NCBI GenBank assembly: GCA_027005175.1
Contig: JALTMC010000441.1
Coordinates: 1-16,271 of the forward strand
Reading direction: 5' to 3'
Source: Myxococcales bacterium
GTDB lineage: Bacteria > Myxococcota_C > UBA6777
DNA: 16,271 nt
Made by a program: the position numbers and the translations under genes. Below are positions 1 through 9,100 of the stretch, one piece after another (within the stretch, counting starts at the first letter, position 1; each line of letters starts with the position of its first letter). The notes under the pieces are model-generated. The model was given only the letters and a program-made list of their open reading frames with translations, had not been told where the DNA came from and searched no databases.

Positions 1-3000
1 AAGCTCAAGTGGACCTCGCGGCGTTTCAAAAGCCACAGCCAGCATCCTCTACGCCAGTTCCTGAAGCAACCGTAGGGTTTGGGGCAACCAGCCAGCCCCT
101 AGCAAACATCCCTGTGAATCCGACTCCTGCGCCCATCACTCCTGTACCCGAGGATGTCAACTTGACACAGGTAATGTTGGAAGTAGTAGCGGAGCTAACC
201 GGTTACCCAACAGAGATGCTCGACCCCAGTATGGATATGGAAGCAGACCTGGGTATTGACTCTATCAAACGAGTTGAGATCCTCTCCACAGTGAGTGAGC
301 GGGTCCCCGAAGCTGCCGATGTAGACCCGGAACAAATGGGTCGAATGAGGACCTTACAAGAGGTCATATCCTATCTCGAAGAGCAGACTCCAACGACCGC
401 TATTTCAGTTCCAGCGATTCACACACCTGCTCCAACCTCAACAGTGGCAACAGAGTCTGTTGCCACTGTTTTGATGCAAGTGGTTTCAGACTTAACAGGA
501 TATCCATCGGAGATGTTATCGCTCGACATGGATATGGAAGCAGACTTGGGCATCGACTCCATTAAGCGAGTTGAGATCCTGTCCTCTGTGACAGAGCAAT
601 TCCCAGGTTTGAATGACATCGACACAGAAGAGCTTCGGAGCCTCCGTACGCTTGGAGAGATCGCACAAGCATCAGAAAGTGCGATTGCGGGAGGAGCTTC
701 CCTCCCTTTTGATTTAGCCTCCCTGCAAGAGACCCTCCTTGCAGGGAGGTCCGATGATATCGCGCGACGTCTGCTCTGTGTTGTACCTCTTCCAGAGCAA
801 CAAGCTCCAGCCCTCGATCTCCCGTCACAAGGAGAGATTTGGATACAGTGCCAGGCCAATCCCTTGACCCAGGCCATCGCCGACGCATTTCATCACAGAG
901 GGTACTCCGTCATCGTAATGACTCCAGGGCAAGAACCTCCCACAGCTCTTGAACAATCTCTCGTTGGAGTCATTGTTGTGGCTTGTTCTACCTCTCACTC
1001 TGCCCTTTGGAGTCACCAAGAGGAAGACTTCCTCAAACAAGCCTTTGCCTTTGCTCGCTCAACGTTGTCTCATCTGCAAAAGACTGCTCAAGCCGGGCAC
1101 AGACCATTCTTTGCCACGCTCACTCGTATGGATGGAACATTTGGCCTGACAGATATGACACATATCGCTCCGTTACAAGGAGGTCTAGCAGGCTTACCCA
1201 AAACCATACAACACGAACTCCCAAAGATCGAGAGCAAGGCACTGGATCTCCCCTTGTTTTGGGAAGATTGGACAACCATCGCAAAGGCTGTTGTGACAGA
1301 ATGCACACACGCAGGTCCGATGGAAGTTGGCCTACAACCGGACCACAGATGTACCATCCAACTGACAGACACCGCCCCCGCACAAGGGAAGTTTCCCTTG
1401 GAAGAGGGTGACGTCTTTGTGATCTCTGGCGGGGCTCGTGGTGTCACCGCTTCGGTCACTCACACTATCGCTCAGGCACTGCGTCCAACCCTTGTGTTGT
1501 TGGGACGCTCTCCCCTTCCTCCAGAAGAACCAGCTTGGTTAGTGAATCTGGAACAAGAAAGTTTGATCAAAAAATCCCTTTTTCAGTATGGCTGGAATGG
1601 GGAGAAGATACGCAACCCAAAAGAGCTACAAGGGATCTACCAAAGCATCTGCAAAAATCGAGAGATCCTCTCCAACCTTCGAAAGCTCCGTGAGACAGGT
1701 GCTACCGTTGAGTATCACGCCGTTGATGTTCGCAACACCTCTGCATTATCCGATCTATTCACGAGAGTACGCCGAGAACTGGGTCCTATTCGTGGCTTAA
1801 TGCACGCAGCAGGAGTGTTGGAAGATCGCTTTATTGTCGAAAAAACAGACGACCAATTCAACAAGGTTTTTGACACCAAAGTTCAGGGGCTACGGGCCTT
1901 GTTAGAGACAACTGCCCACGATGACCTACGTGCGCTTGTGCTATTTTCATCTGTGAGTGGGCGTGCCGGGAACAAAGGCCAGGTGGACTATGCCATAGCC
2001 AATGAAGTGCTCAACAAAGTAGCACAACAACAAGCGATGCTACACCCGGAGTGTCGTGTTATTTCGGCCAACTGGGGACCGTGGGATGGTGGGATGGTCA
2101 CACCTGAACTCAAACGACACTTTGAAGCCCAAGGCATCCAACTTATCTCACTCGAAGCTGGCGCAAGAGCCCTCTTGCGAGAGCTACAAAGCAGTAATCA
2201 GGGCGCAGTTGAGGTCGTTCTCGGTGAAGCATTTGAGGGCGAGGCGTTCGAAACTTCCCCAAAAAAAGAAGAACCAAAAGACAGCATAGGCAAAAAAGAA
2301 CCAAAAGACAGTACAAGCAAAGAAGAACCAAAAGACAGCACAAGTCTCTTTGAGCGCACCCTCTCTCTTGCCACACATACAGTGTTGGAATCTCACCAGC
2401 TTCGAGGTAAACCTGTTGTACCTCTCGCGTTATTGATGGACTGGTTGGGTCAGGCCGTCAAACAAGCATACCCACAACAGTCATTGTTAGGTTATGACAA
2501 CGTAAGAGTGTTGAACGGTGTGATTCTTCCCAAAGACGACCATCGAGTCTGGTTGGAATCAACAAGCCTGGAGAAAAAGGATGGGCACACTCACCTTGCG
2601 TTGACTCTCTTTGGAGAGACAAAGAGCGGTGCAGCCAAACCTCACCTCAAAGCGACTGCGATCTTGGGATCACAGGAGGATATCACAAGCCCGGAAGCAT
2701 GGGATATCGCCGAGCCACAGAAGCCCTATCCGGTATCTGTTGAGCAAGCTTACAAAGAGATCCTGTTCCATGGAGAGGCACTCTATGGACTGACTGACAT
2801 CCTCGGATACTCGGAGCAATCCATCCAGGCCATGTCTCGCACGGCACCAACTCCCAGCACTTGGATGAAACAGCCTTTCCAGCAGACCTGGATCCACGAT
2901 CCATTGGTGATCGACGATGCCTTTCAACTTGCCATCCTGTGGTGCTTCGCTGCACAAGACAAAGTGTCTCTTCCGACGTCGTTTGCATCATACCGACAGT

Positions 3001-3182
3001 ATCAGTCAGCGTTTATAGGCCCCATCAAGATAACACTTCAGGTCAAAAAGGTAACACCCCACCAGATGAAAGGTAACTTCCAATTTTGCAACAGCCAGGG
3101 TGACGTTGTTGCAGAGATCACAGACTATACCTGCACCATGGATAGCTCCCTGCTACAAGCCTTTCACCCAAAATCAACGTGA
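1..3182 (+). CDS. pfaA: PUFA synthase PfaA/Pfa2-type subunit, C-terminal part (ACP-ACP-KR-DH), 5' end outside window
   Basis: This is the end of a type I iterative PUFA synthase subunit. The reading frame is open from the left edge (first full codon at base 3), so the true start is upstream; residues below count from the GTG codon at base 9. A Pro/Ala-rich linker leads to two acyl carrier proteins (about 50-125 and 150-225), each with the motif LGIDSIKRVEIL and phosphopantetheine serines S85 and S184. A ketoreductase follows, with the NADPH motif GGARGVT at 474-480 and catalytic S648 and Y661. After a repeat-rich linker comes a PKS-type dehydratase: H796 lies in an HxxxGxxxxP motif and D969 in the second (DxxxQ) motif. 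The order matches the C-terminal half of PfaA/Pfa2; the KS and malonyl-AT expected for the family would be upstream. The stop overlaps the next gene by 4 bp (GTGA), so the two are probably translationally coupled. Family assignment is secure; the gene name follows gammaproteobacterial usage (pfa2 in myxobacteria). Confidence 0.93.
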   Translation, partial: AQVDLAAFQKPQPASSTPVPEATVGFGATSQPLANIPVNPTPAPITPVPEDVNLTQVMLEVVAELTGYPTEMLDPSMDMEADLGIDSIKRVEILSTVSERVPEAADVDPEQMGRMRTLQEVISYLEEQTPTTAISVPAIHTPAPTSTVATESVATVLMQVVSDLTGYPSEMLSLDMDMEADLGIDSIKRVEILSSVTEQFPGLNDIDTEELRSLRTLGEIAQASESAIAGGASLPFDLASLQETLLAGRSDDIARRLLCVVPLPEQQAPALDLPSQGEIWIQCQANPLTQAIADAFHHRGYSVIVMTPGQEPPTALEQSLVGVIVVACSTSHSALWSHQEEDFLKQAFAFARSTLSHLQKTAQAGHRPFFATLTRMDGTFGLTDMTHIAPLQGGLAGLPKTIQHELPKIESKALDLPLFWEDWTTIAKAVVTECTHAGPMEVGLQPDHRCTIQLTDTAPAQGKFPLEEGDVFVISGGARGVTASVTHTIAQALRPTLVLLGRSPLPPEEPAWLVNLEQESLIKKSLFQYGWNGEKIRNPKELQGIYQSICKNREILSNLRKLRETGATVEYHAVDVRNTSALSDLFTRVRRELGPIRGLMHAAGVLEDRFIVEKTDDQFNKVFDTKVQGLRALLETTAHDDLRALVLFSSVSGRAGNKGQVDYAIANEVLNKVAQQQAMLHPECRVISANWGPWDGGMVTPELKRHFEAQGIQLISLEAGARALLRELQSSNQGAVEVVLGEAFEGEAFETSPKKEEPKDSIGKKEPKDSTSKEEPKDSTSLFERTLSLATHTVLESHQLRGKPVVPLALLMDWLGQAVKQAYPQQSLLGYDNVRVLNGVILPKDDHRVWLESTSLEKKDGHTHLALTLFGETKSGAAKPHLKATAILGSQEDITSPEAWDIAEPQKPYPVSVEQAYKEILFHGEALYGLTDILGYSEQSIQAMSRTAPTPSTWMKQPFQQTWIHDPLVIDDAFQLAILWCFAAQDKVSLPTSFASYRQYQSAFIGPIKITLQVKKVTPHQMKGNFQFCNSQGDVVAEITDYTCTMDSSLLQAFHPKST
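156..683 (+). repeat. tandem acyl carrier protein domains (2 visible copies)
   Basis: Two homologous stretches (about 156-383 and 456-683) each encode an ACP of roughly 75 residues sharing LTGYP, DMEADLGIDSIKRVEIL and an RTL segment near the end. The serine codons for the phosphopantetheine arm are at 261-263 and 558-560. Tandem ACPs are a hallmark of PUFA synthases, where more copies raise product yield without changing chain length. More copies may lie left of the window. Confidence 0.9.
440..470 (+). other. perfect 14-bp inverted repeat in the ACP1-ACP2 linker
   Basis: The arm AACAGTGGCAACAG (440-453) is exactly reverse-complementary to CTGTTGCCACTGTT (457-470), with only AGT between. It lies inside the coding sequence just before ACP2 and would form a strong hairpin in the mRNA. 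There is no terminator-like U tract after it. A role in slowing translation between domains is conjecture. Confidence 0.8.
718..749 (+). other. perfect 12-bp inverted repeat in the ACP2-KR linker
   Basis: CCTCCCTGCAAG (718-729) is exactly complementary to CTTGCAGGGAGG (738-749), with an 8-nt loop. A further G-U pair at 717/750 is possible in RNA. It falls in the coding region shortly after ACP2 and before the ketoreductase. No U tract follows, so it is not an intrinsic terminator. Confidence 0.8.
2265..2345 (+). repeat. 27-bp tandem repeat x3 in the KR-DH linker
   Basis: Three adjacent 27-bp units (2265-2291, 2292-2318, 2319-2345) encode the nonapeptides KEEPKDSIG, KKEPKDSTS and KEEPKDSTS. 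The unit length is a multiple of three, so copy number can change without a frameshift. The highly charged, lysine/glutamate-rich peptide is likely a flexible hinge between ketoreductase and dehydratase. Confidence 0.92.
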
Positions 3183-6100
3183 ACAACACCAGAGAGAAAG
3201 CTCCATTGTCTTCGCAACGTCCCATATCACAGAATACACCGTCTAGCTCTGTAGCCCCGATAGCTATTGTTGGGATGGGTGGGGTATTTCCAGGAGCAGC
3301 GAATATTTCGCAATTTTGGGAAAATATCCAACAGGCGAAGAGTGCCGCAACTCTAGTGCCAGAGCATCGTTGGGTGATGCCTCCCGAGATAGCCTACCAA
3401 GAGAAGCACCAGCCCGATCGAACCTACTCCCAAACAGCATGCTTGGTTGACGAAGAGATAAGCTTGGACGTTGCGGGGCTGCATCTTGAGCCCTCCCTCT
3501 TACAGGCTCTGGACCCTCTTTATTTAATGACATTGCACGCGGGAAAAGAAGCGTACGACAATGCACAAATGGAGAGCGTCGCACACGAACGAACGGGTGT
3601 CATACTCGCAGCGATCGCATTGCCAACCGACGGTTCCTCTGCGTTGACAAGAGCAACCTTGGGAGAAGCTTTTGCCCAGTCTCTCAACAAAGACCTGTCT
3701 TATGTATGGCCTTCAGAAACATCGCCACCATCAGCATCCGAGAGTTTGAATGGAAGGGTCACAGCATTACCTGCCATGCTACTGGCCCAAGCATTGCAGT
3801 TGGGAGGTCGAGCTTTCACACTGGATGCCGCTTGTGCGTCTTCATTGTATGCCATCAAACTCGCCTGTGACGAGTTGCGCGAAGGTCGCGCCGATGCCAT
3901 GTTGGCAGGGGGTGTCTCAAGACCGGAAAACCTGTATACGCAAATCGGCTTCAGTCAGCTCAAAGCACTCTCTCCTTCCGGACGCTGTGCTCCCTTTGAC
4001 AAAGACGCAGACGGACTTGTTGTGGGCGAAGGTGCCGGTATCTTCATGCTCAAACGACTTGACGACGCAGTTCGAGACAAAGACCATGTGTTGGGCGTGA
4101 TACGTGGCATCGGTCTATCCAACGATATCGGTGGAGGATTGCTCGCCCCCGACAGCGAAGGGCAACTTCGCGCCATGAAGCTCGCCTATCATCAAGCTGA
4201 ATGGGCACCCAACACTGTAGACTTAATCGAATGCCATGGAACAGGAACACCTCTTGGGGACAAAACAGAGTTCGATAGCCTTTGCAAACTTTGGGAGTCT
4301 GATGAGAGTCGTGAAAGCAGCAAGATCTGGCAGCCCCAACAATGCGTGATAGGCTCGATCAAGTCGATGATAGGGCATCTTTTAACAGGTGCTTCGGCAG
4401 CCAGCTTGGTCAAGGTCCTGCTCGCCTTCCAGCACAAAGAGCTTCCACCTTCCGCAAACTTCGCAAAACCAGCTTTTCCTATGGAACAAACCCCTTTTCA
4501 GGTTGTGTCCAAGCCAAGACCCTGGCCGAAACATCCGAATGTACCGGCAAGGCGAGCGGCAGTGAGTGCCTTTGGATTTGGTGGGATCAATGCACACTTG
4601 CTTGTCGAAGAATGGGACACAGACACTGTCACCACGGATTTTTCGGAGCAATCGGATAACAACAGACACCGAAATGACGACAGACACATACTTGTCAAAG
4701 AACAGGACGCAGACACCGCAACTCCAGAAGTGTCGAGACAGTCGAGCAACGACAGACACTTGCTTGTGGAGAAACAGGACGCGAACACGGCAACAGCACA
4801 CATCCGAACAATCTATCTGCGAGATGAGGGGCGAGAACCTGTTGCCCTGGTAGGGATGGATGTACATGTCGGTAAAGCCGAGACACTAGAAGCTTGGGCA
4901 CAGGCAGTTCTACAAGGGCAGTCACTTCATGACGCACGTCCGAAGCATCGTTGGAGTGGTGGAGAGAGCTGGCTCAGCCAATCTATTCCAGATCTACCAG
5001 AGCAAGGGTCATACCTGTCATCACTGGATGTCCCGATTGGAACATTCCGACTCCCTCCGAACGAGATCGCCCAACTCCTCCCTCAACAACTGCTGATGTT
5101 ACAAGTGGCAGCCAAAGCGATGCGGGATGCAGGCTTGCCTTTGCGTGACCGACGACCTCGTATGGGCACCTTTATTGGTGTGGGTTTTGACTTCGAATGC
5201 ACCCGATTCCACTTGCGTTGGGCACTCACACGCTTGGCCCCTCAGTGGGCAGAGCAGCTTGCTCTTCAGCTAACACCTGCTCAACTCGCATCCTGGGTAA
5301 TGGAGTTACAAGATGCTTTAGGTCCTGCACTCAATGCAACAAGAACTGTAGGTGCTCTCGGTGGAATCGTCGCCAGTCGAATCGCCAAAGAGTTCTTATT
5401 GGGTGGACCCAGCTTTATCTTGTCGTCTGAGGAAGTCTCAGGACTTCAAGCGCTGGAGTTGGCCACTCGTGCATTGCAGCGTCATGAGTTAGATGCAGCA
5501 CTCGTTGGAGCTGTTGATATCACCGGTGACATCAGTCATATGGCAACCATGCACGCACTCAAAAGATGGACACCCAACACAAAGGATAGAAGCTTTTCAC
5601 AAGACTCGCAAGGCAGACATATCGGCGAAGGAGCCACTGCATTTGTACTCAAAAGGCTCTCTGATGCGACCCGTGAAAAAGACCGTATTTACGCCGTCAT
5701 CAAAGGAATTGGGATTGCAACAGGTGGAGACCTCGATACACCCGACGCAACCACATTGCGACGTGCCATCTCACAAGCACACGAAGAAGCGGATATCGCT
5801 CCCACAAGCCTTTCATATCTTGAGACACAGGGTAGTGGCATCGTTGCGGAAGATACGACGGAATTGCAGATATGGGAGCAACTCCGAAGCGGCTCCCCCA
5901 CAAAGCCGCTCGCCTTAAGTACACTGGCCCCCGTGACTGGACATCTCGGAGCTGCATCAAGCCTGACTGCTGTAGCGAAAGCAAGCCTCGCCCTGTATCA
6001 CAAGAGGCTACCAGGAAATCCGGAAATACCTTCTTTGTCTGTGGCCAGTAACCCGGACTTCTTTCATATCCCGCAAAGCTCGCAGCCGTGGTTGCGCAAT

Positions 6101-9100
6101 CGTATCGAGGGGCCGAGGGCTGCGGCAGTACAGAGTCTTGCCCTGGGCGGAAGTGCAGCCCACTGTGTTCTGCAAGAAGTACCCTCAACTTGGGAAGAAG
6201 TACCCTCAAACTGGGAAGAAGCACCCTCAAGTCATCAACCTTTGTGCATAGCTTCCATCAACGACTCCCATGCTTTGTTTGTTCTTGAAGGAGAGAGTCC
6301 CACCGATCTATTGGTGCAAGCGGAGGCATTGCAACGTCAGCTTCGAGAGGGATTGCGATCACTGCCACAAGAGGCCAGCTTCAGGCTACAACAAAACCCT
6401 CTGCAACCAGAACGTAACTACTGCATCTCTTTGGTTTCGCAAAACCACAAACAAGCTCTTGAACAGCTTCATACGATCTGTGAGTCATTAAGTCAGGGAG
6501 ATATCCTGCGCAGCCAGGGAAAGCAAGGAATTTTCAGTACTCCTTCTCCTCTGGGTCCAGAGGGTCGCCTGGCATTTATCTATCCAGGATCTGGGAACCA
6601 TTACATCGAGATGGGCCGTCAGCTAGGGCTTCGTTTCCCTGAAGTACTGGCCCAGATGGACGCAGAAACCGACAGACTACAAGACCAGATGCTGCCACCT
6701 ATCTATATGCCCTGGCGGCATGACTGGTCACCAGGCTGGCGCACAGAGGCCGCCAAGCTTGCAGCATCCCATGCCCACCATATGATCTTTGGACAGGTCT
6801 TCCATGGCGGCTTTGTCACCGAAGTCTGTCGGCGATTGGGTCTCAACGAAGAGGCAATCATCGGCTACAGCCTGGGAGAATCGGCTGGACTCTTCGCTTC
6901 CAAAGCCTGGCCTGAACGTGGACAGATGCTCGAACGAATGGAAGCCAGTCCATTGTTCCAAAACCAACTCGCAGGTCCCTGTGACATGGCCCGTCAGGTG
7001 TGGCAGGTACCACAACAAGAAGATGTGGCTTGGCGAACAGCAGTGCTTCAACGTTCCGCAGAGGAAGTTCGCCAGCACCTGAAGGCACACTCCACTGCAC
7101 GTTTGTTAATCATCAATACACCCGATGAGTGCGTGATTGGTGGCCGTCAAAAAGATGTGGAAGCAGTCATTCGGGAGTTGCAATCGGAAGCTATTTATTT
7201 ACAAGGGATCGTCACTGTACACTGTGAAGCTGTCGAGCCTGTAAAAGATGCTTATCGGGCCCTCCACTTGTTCCCCACAACAGCCACAGAAGGTATCGAC
7301 TACTACAGCGGGTACCTGGGTCGCTCTTATCCTCTCACACGAGAGAGTGCCGCAGACTCGATTCTCAACCAAGCACTCTATGGTTTTGATTATACACGCA
7401 CCATTCGACAAGCTTATGATGATGGAATCCGTCTCTTTGTGGAAATGGGGCCTCGAAACTCCTGCACTCGAATGATAAAAAAGATCCTCAAGGACCTGCC
7501 ACACTTCGCCCAATCCGCATGTGTCAGCGGCGAACAAGACATCTTTTCCATCCAAAATCTAATGGCTGGTTTGCTCGCAGAAAGAATCCCAGTAAACCTT
7601 CACGCCTTGTATCCCAAGGAAGCAAAGAAAAGTACCGATGTCGAATGGACTTCCACTCCCAAGCCTTCTATCACCGTCCCTGTGGGGCAGCCATTCAAAG
7701 CTCCAACATTACCAAAGCGAGCAACAAAAGAAGCGACATCAGCCACTCAAAATACAGAGAAAAAGCATCGCTTCGTTCATATCCCAATGGAAGAGAAGAC
7801 CATCTCTGATCGAAACAGCCAGGAAATACGAACGCAGACCTCGGACCTCGGAACTCAGGAAACCATGCCAAACAAACCCAAGCCAACTCCCCAGGAGTTG
7901 ATTCAGCCGACGTTACAATCAAATCCTCTACAACCTCAGATGATAGCACCAGTGTACAGCCCGTCAGCAGAGTCGATACCAAGGTCGGAAGTCACACAGA
8001 TATCGACATTGGCGTCCCCGCCAATGCAGCTCACAGCGGATGTCCTCCCTGGTTTGTCAGCGACCTGGGAGGCTCGTGGTCAGGCACATGATACTTACCT
8101 GCGGATGTCACAACAAAACCAACAAGCGATGATGGAAACACTCGCACTCCAACAACAACTGTTGGAAACGGCCCTTACAAAGGACGCAAGCTTCACCCCT
8201 GCACAGCGAGAAAGAACAAAAGAGCTTCTTACCAGCCACGTACCAGAAAAAGCGGCGAGCCACCCAGAGCACCAAACGCAAAACCTGGAACCGACTCCCC
8301 CACCACAAGAGCGCAAGAATGTAGAACTCAGAACCCAGACCCCTGAACTCAGAACCCAGGCCCCTGAACGTGAAGCCCCCCGCTTCACAAGAGAGCAGTG
8401 TATGGAGTTTGCGATCGGTTCGATTGCGAAGGTCTTGGGTCCTGAATTTTCGGTAATTGACAGCTACCCTGTACGTGTTCGTCTACCCGATGAGCCGCTG
8501 ATGCTGGTGGATCGAATACTCTCTGTCACTGCTGAGAAGGCCGTTTTGGGTCGTGGGAGCCTGATCACAGAGCATGATGTCAATCCAGGAGCCTGGTATT
8601 TGGATGCTGACAGGATGCCAGTCTGTGTCACCGTGGAAGCTGGACAGGCAGACCTGTTTTTGTGCTCTTATATGGGCATCGACTTCAAGCTCAAAGGCAA
8701 ACGAGCTTACCGATTGCTGGACGCGGAGATTCACTTTCATCGGGAGTTACCCAAACCCGGTGAAACGATTCAATACGACATCACCATTGAAAAATTTGTT
8801 CGACAAGGAGAGATCTACCTATTTTTCTTCCGTTTTGACGGAACCATCCATGGTCAGCCACTGATTACGATGCGTAACGGTTGTGCAGGTTTCTTCACGG
8901 ATGAAGAGATTGACGGCTCCGGTGGGATCGTTCGTCCTCCCGCAGAGTGGGAACCCAGACAAGGTAAGGTAGACACAAGCTGGAAACCTTTGGTTCCTTT
9001 TGAGCATACCGAATCATACGATGAGAGCGAGGTTAAAGCTCTCCGTCGCGGAGACTATGCGGCCTGCTTTGGTCCTGTATTTAAGAACCTCTCTCTCCAG

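Noticed and set aside
4382-4867. Open frame of 161 codons on the - strand within the ketosynthase region
   Set aside because: It mirrors the conserved KS end and its repeat array; its Cys/Ser-rich translation looks like a shadow frame and has no domain.
5700-6230. Open frame of 176 codons on the - strand within the chain-length factor
   Set aside because: It is antisense to a well-conserved domain, and its repetitive N-terminus (RVLLPSLRVLLPKL) is just the reverse reading of the 21-bp repeat.
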